Origin: Hyphococcus sp.
GTDB lineage: Bacteria; Pseudomonadota; Alphaproteobacteria; Caulobacterales; Parvularculaceae
Length of the DNA stretch: 57,618 bases
Reading direction: 5' to 3'
Assembly: GCA_021604585.1 (NCBI GenBank)
Contig: BQJG01000014.1
Span: forward strand, 1 to 57,618
Below, one piece after another: positions 42,435-51,607 of this stretch. Below the pieces are notes generated by a model that was not told where the DNA came from, did not search any database, and saw nothing but the letters and a program-made list of their open reading frames with translations. Both the position numbers and the translations under genes were made by a program. Numbering within the stretch: position 1 is the stretch's first letter; every line of letters starts with the position of its first letter.

Positions 42435-43153
42435 TACTCAGTCCCGGAAAGTCGCGCAGCAGCAGCCGCGAGGCCGGCCGCATCGCCAACATGCAGCCAG
42501 TCGCCTCCATAAATGACGCCATGCAGGCGGCCGCGCGCAGCAGCGTTGTCCCACAATACGCGCGTTGAAAACGGTCCATCCGGCCCCTCGTCAATCAGCG
42601 CCGGATTCATTATTTGCAGCCCGGTAAAAACGAACGGCGCCGTATCGCCAGACCGAAACGCAATTTGTCCGTCTTTGCCCCAATCAAAATCGCCGCGCCC
42701 GTCATATCCGCTCGTGCGTTCAACGGGAACAAGCAGCAACAACGCATCCATCCGTGACGCATCCCATTTTGCCGCCAACGCGGCGCAGGCCTTTTCAGCG
42801 CCGTCATCAATCAGGATCGCATCTGTATTGGTGCAGAAGACAGGACCATCGCCAAGCAACGCCCGCGCTTTTTTCAATCCACCGCCGGTTTCAAGCAGCA
42901 GATCGCGCTCGTCTGATATTGCAATCTCCGGCGCTAGGCGTGTCGAAACATGGCGCTCAACCTGATCGGCAAGATAGTGCACATTGACGACCGCACGTTT
43001 GACGCCTGCATCTGCAAAACGGTCGAGCGCATAGTCCATCAACGCTTTTCCGGCGACTTCGATCAACGGCTTTGGCGTTTGATCCGTCAAGGGGCGCATG
43101 CGCGTGCCGAGACCGGCGGCGAGCACCATGGCGCTGTGCGGCATCCGGTTCAC
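42434..43153 (-). CDS. murU: N-acetylmuramate 1-phosphate uridylyltransferase (MurU-like)
   Basis: Nucleotidyltransferase of 239 residues. LAAGLGTRMRPLT (11-23) binds the nucleotide and PKPLIEVAGKALMDY follows. Adjacent to the sugar kinase gene, this matches the AmgK-MurU pair that recycles MurNAc to UDP-MurNAc, bypassing de novo synthesis and lowering fosfomycin sensitivity (established in Pseudomonas putida and Caulobacter). Similar enzymes make other nucleotide sugars, so the pairing carries the assignment. The start overlaps the kinase gene by 4 bases. Confidence 0.9.
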   Translation of the reverse strand: MNRMPHSAMVLAAGLGTRMRPLTDQTPKPLIEVAGKALMDYALDRFADAGVKRAVVNVHYLADQVERHVSTRLAPEIAISDERDLLLETGGGLKKARALLGDGPVFCTNTDAILIDDGAEKACAALAAKWDASRMDALLLLVPVERTSGYDGRGDFDWGKDGQIAFRSGDTAPFVFTGLQIMNPALIDEGPDGPFSTRVLWDNAAARGRLHGVIYGGDWLHVGDAAGLAAAAARLSGTE

Positions 43154-44235
43154 AAGGCCAGCTCCGGCAGGCGCCTTTTGAAGAAGCTGCGCATCTCCGC
43201 CATTGCCGGGCGCGCCAAATCACGCCGGAAATGCGCCTCAACCCGCGGAAGCAACTCCAGATAGCGCGGCTTGTGATCACGCTTGGCAAGGCGTGCGAAA
43301 ATTCCGAGGATTTTTGCGTTTCGCTGCGCGGCCAGCACTGCGTAGTCGCGATCAAAATCAGCAGCGTCTAACGGCGGCCCGGCGAAGCTTTTGTAATAGT
43401 CGATCATCGTTGCAGCGAATTCCGGATCGACATCCCGGCGCGCATCTTCCAGCAAGGACACAAGATCATATGCTGCGTTCCCAAAGAGCGCGTCCTGAAA
43501 ATCGATAACGCCAACTTTCCGAATTCCGGCGCGCTGCGGCAGCCAGAGCAAGTTTTCTGCATGAAAGTCACGAAGCACAAATGTGTGTGGAGCAGACAAT
43601 TCTGTTAACGCCTTACGCCACAGCCCCACATATTCCGTACAAAGACCACTGTCGGCAGGAGCGCCTTTTTTTAGCGGCCAGTACCATTCGACCAATAGCA
43701 ACGCTTCCGCCTCTAGCGCGAGGCCGTCATAGTCTAGCATGGCGTAGGCGTCGTTTGCGGGACGCTGAGCCTGACTCCCATGCAATGCAGCCAGCGCGTC
43801 AATCGCAGCCTTGTAGAGCATTTCCTCTCCGACGCGCCCAACCACGCGCGCATAAAGATCATCACCGAGATCTTCCAGCAGGGCAAAACCAGCTTCAGGA
43901 TCGGCGGCGAAGACTTCCGGCGCAGACAGGCCAGCGGCCCGCAACGCGTCCGAAAGCGCGACAAACGCATTCATGTTCGGTCCAGCAAGCCGCGCCATTG
44001 CATTGTAGCCAAGCGCGCGCCTTGCAGCTTCGTCCGCATCACGCGGACAAGCGGGCGTCTCTGCGCCCGGCGGCGCAATCATCAACACGGCCGGCGCGCC
44101 TTTCAACGTCAGGCGTTGATAGCTGCGCGTCGACGCATCGCCTGCCAAAGGCGCAGCGATTGCTTCAGCCCATCCAGCCTCGGCCAAAAACTTCCGCCGT
44201 GCACTGTCTCTGTTTTCGGTCTTGTTCATCAACAC
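43150..44235 (-). CDS. amgK: N-acetylmuramate/N-acetylglucosamine kinase (AmgK-like phosphotransferase)
   Basis: Aminoglycoside-phosphotransferase-fold kinase of 361 residues that would phosphorylate MurNAc or GlcNAc at the anomeric carbon. The catalytic loop is LRDFHAENLLWLP (Asp as base, Asn for metal), and the second metal motif is VIDFQDALFGNAAYDLVSLLEDARRD. The position between tsaE and murU, with a 4-base overlap into murU, is the classical anomeric recycling pair. Function relies on that context since the fold covers many kinases. Confidence 0.9.
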   Translation of the reverse strand: MLMNKTENRDSARRKFLAEAGWAEAIAAPLAGDASTRSYQRLTLKGAPAVLMIAPPGAETPACPRDADEAARRALGYNAMARLAGPNMNAFVALSDALRAAGLSAPEVFAADPEAGFALLEDLGDDLYARVVGRVGEEMLYKAAIDALAALHGSQAQRPANDAYAMLDYDGLALEAEALLLVEWYWPLKKGAPADSGLCTEYVGLWRKALTELSAPHTFVLRDFHAENLLWLPQRAGIRKVGVIDFQDALFGNAAYDLVSLLEDARRDVDPEFAATMIDYYKSFAGPPLDAADFDRDYAVLAAQRNAKILGIFARLAKRDHKPRYLELLPRVEAHFRRDLARPAMAEMRSFFKRRLPELAL

Positions 44236-44241
44236 AATCTT

Positions 44242-44700
44242 CTACGCGATTCCCGCTTTGTGAAGCCGCTCTTGCCATCGCGCGTCGCCCGAGATCTTCG
44301 CCAGACGCGCCGCGCCGGCAAGGTCTAAGCTGATCGTTAAAGCGCTATTTGGCAAAAGTCCCGCTATCCGGTCCGGCCATTCGACCAACAAAACCCCATT
44401 GTCGAGCGCTTCCTCCAATCCCAGCTCCCACACATCGGAAGCGGCGTCGAGCCGGTAAAGGTCGAAATGCCATAGGTTGAATTTGTCGGCTTCATATGTC
44501 TCAACCAAGGTGAAAGTTGGGCTGGGGGCGTCGCTCACATCCGTAAGGGCGCCGATGATCGCACGCGCTATTGTTGATTTTCCAGCGCCAAGATCCCCCT
44601 CAAGGCAGACGATATCGCCATCGCGCAGCACCGGGGCGAGACCGGCGCCGAGCACCCTGGTCGCGAGTTCATCTGCAAGCGCGACCGCCGCTATCTGCAT
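44242..44700 (-). CDS. tsaE: tRNA t6A37-modification ATPase TsaE
   Basis: ATPase of 152 residues that works with TsaB-TsaC-TsaD to add threonylcarbamoyl to A37 of ANN-decoding tRNAs. The Walker A is GDLGAGKST at 35-43 and a HFDLYRL motif follows. ATG 44700 is chosen (preceded by GGGGG); a longer frame to 44724 would begin with TTG. It is the first gene of the minus-strand operon tsaE-amgK-murU-addB-addA. The next gene, amgK, starts 6 bp downstream. Confidence 0.96.
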   Translation of the reverse strand: MQIAAVALADELATRVLGAGLAPVLRDGDIVCLEGDLGAGKSTIARAIIGALTDVSDAPSPTFTLVETYEADKFNLWHFDLYRLDAASDVWELGLEEALDNGVLLVEWPDRIAGLLPNSALTISLDLAGAARLAKISGDARWQERLHKAGIA

Positions 44701-44843
44701 GACAGCCCCCGGTTCGCGCCACAATGCCAGACTGCGCCCTTTCGACGCCGCAAACTGGCATTGCGCCCGAAAAGGCTTGCTCTCAGCGGCTGATCGCTTA
44801 CATCGACGGCTTCGTATTTCACTTCAGTCATCAGTCGAGCCTC

Positions 44844-45164
44844 ATGCCCAAGATCACTTTTATCGAACAGAATGGAACCGAACATGTCATCGACGCCGAA
44901 ACAGGCGTGTCGGTGATGGAGGCCGCTGTCAAGAATATGGTGCCGGGCATCGACGCAGATTGCGGCGGCGCTTGTGCTTGCGCCACTTGTCACGTCTATG
45001 TGGACGAGGCTTGGCGCGAAAAGACCGGCAAGCCGGAATCCATGGAAGAATCCATGCTCGATTTTGCCTATGAGCCGAAAGAGACCTCACGGCTGTCCTG
45101 CCAGATTAAGGTTTCCCCTGCGCTGGACGGCCTCATCGTCCGCCTGCCGGAATTTCAGGGCTGA
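44844..45164 (+). CDS. Adrenodoxin-type [2Fe-2S] ferredoxin
   Basis: Electron carrier of 106 residues with the plant/vertebrate-type fold. Cluster cysteines fit C-X5-C-X2-C and a later C: Cys40, Cys46, Cys49 and Cys86. The ending RLSCQIKVSPALDGLIVRLPE is typical of the bacterial Fdx/FdxB group, which serves iron-sulfur cluster assembly or P450 systems; no P450 or isc gene is nearby, so its partner is unknown. ATG 44844 is used; the frame starts 40 codons earlier, in the region antisense to the tsaE start, without family resemblance. Confidence 0.95.
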   Translation: MPKITFIEQNGTEHVIDAETGVSVMEAAVKNMVPGIDADCGGACACATCHVYVDEAWREKTGKPESMEESMLDFAYEPKETSRLSCQIKVSPALDGLIVRLPEFQG

Positions 45165-45224
45165 TCTCTCGGCGTCTCGCTTTTACGCTTGACGGGTGCA
45201 CCTTCGCTGCGTTTCAATGAACAA

Positions 45225-45677
45225 ATGCAGAACGTCGTCACCCTTCCCGACCCAGCCCGGCCCGACAGAACCCTCTCGCTGACCCGCGGCGTGACCCGGT
45301 TGTTTTTCGATCTCGGCCTATCGCCTTTGTGCGAATTTCGCCTCGCCAATGGCCGGCGCGCCGATGTCGCCGGCATCGACCGCAAAGGCAAACTCGTCAT
45401 CGCCGAGGTGAAATCCTGCCGCGCCGATTTCGAGGTCGATCAGAAATGGCCGGACTATCTCGATTACTGCGACCAGTTCTATTTCGCGGTCGATCCGGAT
45501 TTTCCGCGCGAATTGTTGCCGGAAACAGAAGGCCTGATTATCGCCGACGAGTATGGCGCCGCAATCGCCCGCGCCGCTGAAGAGCGCACGCTGAATTCAG
45601 CGCGGCGCAAAGCCGTCACCTTGCGTTTCGCACGACAGGCATCGGCCCGCGCATATGGCGCCGCGATTGAAGACTAA
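45225..45677 (+). CDS. MmcB-family DNA repair protein
   Basis: Protein of 150 residues with a PD-(D/E)xK endonuclease-like core: Asp47 (RRADVAG), then Glu61-Val-Lys63 in AEVKSC, and a later KWPDYLDYCDQFYFAVD segment. In Caulobacter, MmcB is an SOS gene needed for resistance to mitomycin C; this family is restricted mostly to alphaproteobacteria. ATG 45225 is preferred; an in-frame TTG at 45189 would add 12 residues. No LexA box was recognised in the short upstream gap. It lies 60 bp downstream of the ferredoxin gene. Confidence 0.9.
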   Translation: MQNVVTLPDPARPDRTLSLTRGVTRLFFDLGLSPLCEFRLANGRRADVAGIDRKGKLVIAEVKSCRADFEVDQKWPDYLDYCDQFYFAVDPDFPRELLPETEGLIIADEYGAAIARAAEERTLNSARRKAVTLRFARQASARAYGAAIED

Positions 45678-45692
45678 CGCGAATGCGTTCTT

Positions 45693-46892
45693 CTATTGCG
45701 GTGTCAGGCGCAGGATTTTCCCGTCAGCTTCGTCGCCTCTGTTCGTGACTTCCGTGGCCACATAGATGGCGCCGTCGGGACCAACGCGAACATCGCGCAC
45801 ACGCTCGCCGCGATGGAGAAGGTAACGCTCTTCACCGACAGGCGTATTGCCGTTCATGACGACATGATGCAAAGCCGCCCCTTTCATTGCGCCAACCAAG
45901 AGATCGCCATCCCAGCCCTCGAATAGCCCGCCGCGATAAACCGCGAGCCCCGAAGGAGCGATAGAAGGCGTCCAGTATTTCGCAGGCTGCGTCGTGCCTT
46001 CATATTCCGTAAACGGTGTAATCTTGGCGCCGTTATAGTCAATGCCATAAGTTGCAAGCGGCCAGCCATAGTTGGCGCCGCCTTCAATTATGTTGATTTC
46101 GTCGCCGCCGCGCGGGCCATGCTCCTGCTCCCACAACACGCCGCGCTCAGCATCATAGGCGAGGCCTTGCGGGTTTCTGTGTCCCTTGCTGAAGAGCTCC
46201 GGCCTTTCACCATTGCCGAATTTCGGATTGTCGCCGGGGATGGAGCCATCTTCGTTGAGGCGGATCACCGAACCGAAACTCGACGTCATGTCCTGCGCTT
46301 TTTCTTTGTACTTGGAGCCCTCGCCAATCGTCACATAGAGCTTGCCGTCGCCACCCCAAGCCATTCGCGCGCCATAATGATGGCCGGTGTCCTTGCCGGG
46401 AACGGCGTCGTAGATGACTTCAAGATTGGAAAGCGCGGCGCCATCAAAAGTCGCGCGGGCAATGCGCGTTGCATTGGCTTCATGCGTCCCATTGGCATAG
46501 CTGAGATAGAGTAGACCGTTTTCTGCAAAACCGGGATGCAGCAAGACGTCGAACAAGCCGCCCTGGTTCCACACCAAGACTTCCGGGGTTCCGGTTACCG
46601 GCGCCGCCACAAGCGCGCCATCACGAATAATGCGCAGCCTGCCGGGACGTTCCGTCACCAGCATCGAGCCATCGGGCAAAAACGCCATCGACCACGGATT
46701 GACGAGCCCGTCGGCCAGTGTCTCCACGGTCAGCGCTACTGTCCCATCAGGCGCCGGATCGGCGAGCGTTTCCTGCAAAGCCGCATCGCCGCCGCCTTTC
46801 GGCGCAGCATTGGCTGTATCAGCGCCGCCTGAACACGCCGCGAGCAGCGCCGCGCCGCACATCGACATCAAAAAATGGGTTGCCTTCGCCAT
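45693..46892 (-). CDS. PQQ-dependent sugar dehydrogenase (YliI-like), lipoprotein
   Basis: Periplasmic aldose dehydrogenase of the soluble-glucose-dehydrogenase beta-propeller family, 399 residues. The signal peptide ends in a lipobox with Cys20 (LLAACSGG). Motifs such as LVNPWSMAFLPDGSMLVTERPGRLRI, GLLYLSYANG, DTGHHYGARMAWGGDGKLYVTIGEG and HRNPQGLAYD are characteristic of YliI/GdhB enzymes. It needs pyrroloquinoline quinone and calcium; no pqq genes are in the window, so cofactor origin is unknown. It converges on the mmcB-type gene and is divergent from the membrane protein at 47017. Confidence 0.93.
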   Translation of the reverse strand: MAKATHFLMSMCGAALLAACSGGADTANAAPKGGGDAALQETLADPAPDGTVALTVETLADGLVNPWSMAFLPDGSMLVTERPGRLRIIRDGALVAAPVTGTPEVLVWNQGGLFDVLLHPGFAENGLLYLSYANGTHEANATRIARATFDGAALSNLEVIYDAVPGKDTGHHYGARMAWGGDGKLYVTIGEGSKYKEKAQDMTSSFGSVIRLNEDGSIPGDNPKFGNGERPELFSKGHRNPQGLAYDAERGVLWEQEHGPRGGDEINIIEGGANYGWPLATYGIDYNGAKITPFTEYEGTTQPAKYWTPSIAPSGLAVYRGGLFEGWDGDLLVGAMKGAALHHVVMNGNTPVGEERYLLHRGERVRDVRVGPDGAIYVATEVTNRGDEADGKILRLTPQ

Positions 46893-47016
46893 AGCCGGAT
46901 CCTTTGCGATGAACTAATAATTCCGCTGGTCATGGGTAGGCGTGACGAGCAATCGGCGTCAATATCAATGGCGAAAGAACTGCTGCTGCAGCAAGGTGCG
47001 GGAATCGAGGGGCAAA

Positions 47017-47451
47017 ATGGCGACCATCCGAACATTGTTGGCGTATTTTCTTTCTGTCGTAGTGACTTATGTCCTCGCATCGAGTTTTTACACGCAACAA
47101 GTCATCGCCAAAATGGCGGCGGTCGGCGCGGAATATTCCGCACAGCAGCAAATTGATACTTATGCAGCAAATTTCATGGGCCTCTGGCAGCTATGTACGA
47201 TGACAGCCATCGCCCTGCTGATTGCGTTTGCCATCGCATTTGTTGTTAAGCGCATCATTAAACCGCTCGCCCCGGTCGCATACCCTATTGCTGGCGCGGC
47301 GGCGATCCTCGTTATGCTATCGGCGATCGAGCAAGTGCTGGGCGGCGGGGCCGGCGTTATTGGCGGCGCTCGTGATGCAACCGGTCTTGCGTTACAGGCG
47401 CTCGCAGGCTTTATCGGCGGTGTTGTATTCGCTTTTTCTCGTCCTCGTTAA
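47017..47451 (+). CDS. Small membrane protein of unknown function
   Basis: Inner-membrane protein of 144 residues with four hydrophobic helices (about 3-22, 45-70, 80-100 and 115-140). It has no recognised family and no catalytic motif. ATG 47017 is used because GAGGGGC lies directly upstream; the frame begins 25 codons earlier without a site. It is 19 bp before the DUF885 gene, so the two are probably co-transcribed. Confidence 0.75.
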   Translation: MATIRTLLAYFLSVVVTYVLASSFYTQQVIAKMAAVGAEYSAQQQIDTYAANFMGLWQLCTMTAIALLIAFAIAFVVKRIIKPLAPVAYPIAGAAAILVMLSAIEQVLGGGAGVIGGARDATGLALQALAGFIGGVVFAFSRPR

Positions 47452-47470
47452 AAACTTCAGGAGTTACATC

Positions 47471-49261
47471 ATGCCGGCATTTCGATTGCGCGCCGCTCTC
47501 TTTGTTCTCGCAGCTTGCATTGCAGCGCCCGCAGGGTTTGCACAAGAACCCCTTCAGCCGGCGCCTGAGCACGAAATGGCGCCGGATACGCTGCAATCCA
47601 TTATTGACGATTATTGGGCATGGGGAATGGAAGAAAACCCTGTCTTTGCAACATCGCTTGGCGTTCGCGATTACGATGACCGGCTTCGCGATCCGTCCCT
47701 AAAGGGCATCGCTCGCCGCGAAGCAAAAACTGCAGATTTTGTTCAAAGGCTGGAAGCGCTGGACACAGCAGCATTATCTGAAGACGAGCAGGTCAATTAC
47801 AAGCTGCTCCTGCTAGACCTTAAAAACGATATTGAAGCGGCGAAGTTCGGCGGCAAATATTTCCTGATGACCAATCGCTATGGTCCGCAAAACGACATCA
47901 CGGACCTCGCTGATCGACTGCCGTTTTTCACGCTTGCCGATTACGAAAGCTATGTGGCGCGCCTTCAGGCGGCGCCCGCCTATCTACAGGCGGCGACAGC
48001 GACCCTGCGCGCCGGGGCTGAAGCCGGATGGACGCGCCCTTGCGAGGCGATGGAGGGCGTTGAGGACGCCATCCGTTATCATGTGGTCGCGGACGCCAAT
48101 GACAGCGTCCTGATGAAACCGTTTGAAAAACAGCCGGCGACCATTTCCACGCGCAACTGGCGCCAGCTGAAAGCAGATGCTGCGGACTCCATTGACGATA
48201 AAGTCATACCCGCTCTTGCCGCCTTCGCTGATTTTTATGTTCAAGAATACGCCCCCGCTTGCAAGGACGAGATCGGCGCCAGCGCCTTGCCCGACGGGCT
48301 CGCCTATTATGCGTTGCGGGCGAAGGTCTCGACGACCACGGACAAAACTCCGGACGAAATTCACAAGATCGGTCTTTCAGAAGTGAAGCGCATCCGGAGC
48401 GAGATGGATAAGGTTATCAAATCCACCGGCTTTGAAGGCGACTTCAAGGCATTTCAGGAATTCCTGCGCACTGACCCGCAATTTTACGCAAAAACGCCAG
48501 AAGAATTGCTGGCCGCCAACGCCCTTGTCGCCAAGAAAGCCGACGGCGCGCTTACACAATTGTTCACTCGAATGCCGCGCATGCCGTATACGGTAAAGCC
48601 AATTCCCGACGACACGGCAGAAGGAACGACGACCGCTTATTACGAACCGCCGGCCGGCGACGGCAGCCGTCCCGGCGTCTACCGCGTCAACACATCGAAA
48701 CTTGACACGCGACCGCTGTTTGAAATTGAAGCGCTGACGCTGCACGAAGCTGTACCGGGCCATCATTTCCAAATTGCGTTGGCGCAAGAAACAGAACTTC
48801 CAAATTTCCGTAAATACGGTTTCTTCACCGCCTTTGTCGAAGGCTGGGGGTTATACGCCGAGAGCCTTGGACGCGACGCCGGGTTCTATCAGGACCCATA
48901 TTCCGATTTCGGACGGCTTTCCTACGAGATGTGGCGCGCCTGTCGCCTTGTGGTCGACACCGGCATTCATACAAAAGGTTGGAGCAAGCAGCAGGCGATC
49001 GACTATATGGCCGACAACACCGCGCTTTCGCTACATAATATCGAAGCGGAAGTGAACCGTTACATCACCAATCCGGGACAGGCTCTCGCTTACAAGATGG
49101 GCGAATTGAAAATGCAGGCGTTACGAAAGCGCGCGCAAGATGCGCTTGGCCGCGAATTCGATCTTCGCCGATTTAACGACGCCCTCCTCGCTAACGGCGC
49201 GGTGCCGCTTTCTGTGCTTGAAGAAAACATAGATGCGTGGATTGCCGCCGAACAAAACTGA
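47471..49261 (+). CDS. DUF885 family secreted protein (putative zinc peptidase)
   Basis: Protein of 596 residues with a signal peptide ending near AGFAQE. The conserved LHEAVPGHH motif places His at 425 and 432, within an HExxPGHH-like metal-site pattern, and TAFVEGWGLYAESLG with a second Glu follows about 30 residues later, as in DUF885 proteins. That arrangement is typical of gluzincin-like metallopeptidases; enzyme activity is unproven for most of the family. ATG 47471 follows AGGAG. It lies in an operon with the small membrane protein and is 78 bp before phoR. Confidence 0.9.
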   Translation: MPAFRLRAALFVLAACIAAPAGFAQEPLQPAPEHEMAPDTLQSIIDDYWAWGMEENPVFATSLGVRDYDDRLRDPSLKGIARREAKTADFVQRLEALDTAALSEDEQVNYKLLLLDLKNDIEAAKFGGKYFLMTNRYGPQNDITDLADRLPFFTLADYESYVARLQAAPAYLQAATATLRAGAEAGWTRPCEAMEGVEDAIRYHVVADANDSVLMKPFEKQPATISTRNWRQLKADAADSIDDKVIPALAAFADFYVQEYAPACKDEIGASALPDGLAYYALRAKVSTTTDKTPDEIHKIGLSEVKRIRSEMDKVIKSTGFEGDFKAFQEFLRTDPQFYAKTPEELLAANALVAKKADGALTQLFTRMPRMPYTVKPIPDDTAEGTTTAYYEPPAGDGSRPGVYRVNTSKLDTRPLFEIEALTLHEAVPGHHFQIALAQETELPNFRKYGFFTAFVEGWGLYAESLGRDAGFYQDPYSDFGRLSYEMWRACRLVVDTGIHTKGWSKQQAIDYMADNTALSLHNIEAEVNRYITNPGQALAYKMGELKMQALRKRAQDALGREFDLRRFNDALLANGAVPLSVLEENIDAWIAAEQN

Positions 49262-49339
49262 TCGCCGTGCAAACCCTAGGCGAGGCATTTCAGGACGGGC
49301 ATTGCTCGAATGGTAGCGAAACTGTAAGCATCGCTGCCC

Positions 49340-50734
49340 ATGCAAGATGATCTCGCCAGCCTGATCCGCAATACCGCCGCCCGCGTGCGTTCACGCGATT
49401 TTGCCTGGGCCGCCGGGATCAGCGCCGGCGTCTGCGCAACACTGCTGTTCGCGAAGCTGACTGACTGGCGCATTGCACTCGTCACCTGGCTCGCCTTTAT
49501 GGCGGCGCTTGCTGTCCGATATCGATTTTCATCCGGGCGCGTCTGGGCCTCGCCGGTGCAGCGCATTATCGAAACACAGATGAACGCCCAGCAGGCCGAG
49601 CTTGCCCGCCTCAGGATGGCGCAAGGCGTGGCGCGCGCATTGCCGGAGCCGCTTTTTATTCTTGATGCGGACGGTCTGGTGGAGCACGCCAATCCTGCGG
49701 CGCTGGAACTGGTCGGGATGAAAGAGGTCGCTGGGCGTCATTTTGCATCTGTGCTGCGTGCGCCCGACGTGTTTGAGGCGGCTGAAAGCGTTCTCTCGAG
49801 TCATGAGCCGCAGAGCGTCGAATTCACGACGATCGGTGGCGTCGAACGCACATGCCGCGCCTACATCACGCCCATCGACATTGGCGACACCACAGGACAG
49901 ATACGCCCACGCGCACTAGTGTTTATTCGCGATCTAACCAGCGAACGCCGCGTTGAACAAATGCGCGCCGATTTTATCGCCAGCGCCAGTCATGAGTTAA
50001 GAACGCCGCTTGCGTCAGTGATTGGCTTTATTGAAACCCTGCGCGGTCACGCCAAGGACGATCCGGAAGCGCAGGAAAAATTCCTCTCCACCATGCAGGC
50101 GCAAGCCGAACGCATGCAGCGCCTGGTCGCCGATCTGATGTCGCTTTCGCGCATTGAACTGAACGAACATGTTCCTCCACGCGAGCGTGTCGATCTCGCG
50201 GATGTGGCGGGCGACGTCATCGACAGCCTGGCGCCGCTATTGGAATCCGGCGGCGCCATCATCGACCTCACCAGAGATGACGAACAACCCGTCACCATTC
50301 GGGCTGATCGCGACGAGATTTTTCAGTCTATCCAGAACCTGATCGACAATGCGGTAAAATATGGCGGCGAACCTGCAATGGTGAAAATTCGTGTTGGTCG
50401 CGGCGCGGCGCCAACGCCCTTCAGCGAAGGCCCGCCCGCTCATCGCGCAGGGGATAACGCCGAACAAGTCGCCGCACGTCTCGGCGTAGCGATTGAAGAT
50501 CTGGCGTTTGTGCAGGTCCGCGACTTTGGTCCGGGCATTGATCGCTCTGACTTGCCGCGCCTCACCGAAAGATTTTACCGCGTCAATATCGAGCGCAGCC
50601 GCAAGAGCGGCGGCACTGGTCTGGGTCTCGCCATCGTCAAGCACATCATGAACCGTCACAAGGGCGGATTTCAGATCGAAAGCCGCCTCGCCGGCGGCGC
50701 CGCCTTTACGTGCTATTTTCAAAGCCTGGCGTAA
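49340..50734 (+). CDS. phoR: Phosphate regulon sensor histidine kinase PhoR
   Basis: Sensor kinase of 464 residues. Two N-terminal hydrophobic helices (about 25-60), a PAS domain (about 95-190), HisKA with phosphorylated His218 in SASHELRTPLASV, and HATPase with NLIDNAVKYGG, DFGPGIDRSD and the GGTGLGLAIVKHI segment. The PAS-HisKA layout and position before phoU-phoB identify PhoR. It has a loop insert of about 40 residues in the ATPase domain between the N and G1 boxes. It is not followed by pst genes. Confidence 0.94.
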   Translation: MQDDLASLIRNTAARVRSRDFAWAAGISAGVCATLLFAKLTDWRIALVTWLAFMAALAVRYRFSSGRVWASPVQRIIETQMNAQQAELARLRMAQGVARALPEPLFILDADGLVEHANPAALELVGMKEVAGRHFASVLRAPDVFEAAESVLSSHEPQSVEFTTIGGVERTCRAYITPIDIGDTTGQIRPRALVFIRDLTSERRVEQMRADFIASASHELRTPLASVIGFIETLRGHAKDDPEAQEKFLSTMQAQAERMQRLVADLMSLSRIELNEHVPPRERVDLADVAGDVIDSLAPLLESGGAIIDLTRDDEQPVTIRADRDEIFQSIQNLIDNAVKYGGEPAMVKIRVGRGAAPTPFSEGPPAHRAGDNAEQVAARLGVAIEDLAFVQVRDFGPGIDRSDLPRLTERFYRVNIERSRKSGGTGLGLAIVKHIMNRHKGGFQIESRLAGGAAFTCYFQSLA

Positions 50735-50861
50735 TCAGGACGTTTATTTTTTCACCAGGCGCATTATTTGCGCATTTTCTTTGCTCCCGACAAGAATTTG
50801 TCATAAATAATCGCCAAATAAGCGATCCTTCCGCATCCGAGAAAGACTGAACCCACTCCCT

Positions 50862-51593
50862 ATGGCCGCCCTCAATCCACAAACTTCCTATCAAGCCCGC
50901 CTCGATCTTGAGACGTCGCTGTCTCGCATGGCGGCTCAGGTGGAGAGCCAATTGGCGGGAGCGGTGGCCGCTTTTGAGCGCCGCGATCTCAACGCGGCGG
51001 AAAAGATTATTGCCGGGGATGAACGCATCGACGCCTTTGATCACGCAATCGAGGCAAAAGTGATGAGCCTTCTGCTCAACGGCCCCTTGCCTGAGGACGC
51101 CCTTCGCGAAGTGATGACCGTTGGCAAAATGTCTGGCGAGCTGGAGCGGGTTGGCGATCTGGCCAAGAATGTCGCCAAGCGCACGCTGGTGGTGAGCCTC
51201 GAAGCGCCCGCACGTCCAACATCCGGGGTCGCCCGCATGGGCCGCGCCTGCCTTCGTCAGCTTTCGGATATTTTGAATGCCTATTCTGACCGGAACCTTG
51301 TCGCCGCCAAGGCGGTGTGGGGCGGCGACGACGAGCTTGATGAGCTCTACAATTCCGTCTTTCAGGAAATTCTCGTCGCGATGATGCGCGATCCAGCCAA
51401 GGTAAACGCCTGCACTCATCTCGTCTTTACCGCAAAGAATTTCGAGCGGGTCGGCGACCACGCCACAAATATTGCTGAAGCGCTGCACTTTCTGATGACT
51501 GGATCTCGGATGATGGAGCGCCGGCCGAAGGGTGACAAGACCTCGACAATCACGGTTTCGCCGCCTAAGCAGTCCGGAACGACTGCAAGCTAG
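50862..51593 (+). CDS. phoU: Phosphate signalling protein PhoU
   Basis: Alpha-helical regulator of 243 residues that links the Pst transporter to PhoR and keeps the Pho system off when phosphate is plentiful. The two repeats with the E/DXXXD metal motifs are present: AGDERIDAFDHAIEAK and GGDDELDELYNSVFQ, plus GELERVGDLAKNVAKR and FERVGDHATNIAEA. phoB follows after 14 bp. The 127-bp gap to phoR contains no gene. Confidence 0.97.
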   Translation: MAALNPQTSYQARLDLETSLSRMAAQVESQLAGAVAAFERRDLNAAEKIIAGDERIDAFDHAIEAKVMSLLLNGPLPEDALREVMTVGKMSGELERVGDLAKNVAKRTLVVSLEAPARPTSGVARMGRACLRQLSDILNAYSDRNLVAAKAVWGGDDELDELYNSVFQEILVAMMRDPAKVNACTHLVFTAKNFERVGDHATNIAEALHFLMTGSRMMERRPKGDKTSTITVSPPKQSGTTAS

Positions 51594-51607
51594 ACCGGAC
51601 ACATGGC

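Noticed and set aside
49262..49339. Pho box upstream of phoR
   Set aside because: Only a single weak CTGTAAG-like half site; the second half does not match CTGTCAT.
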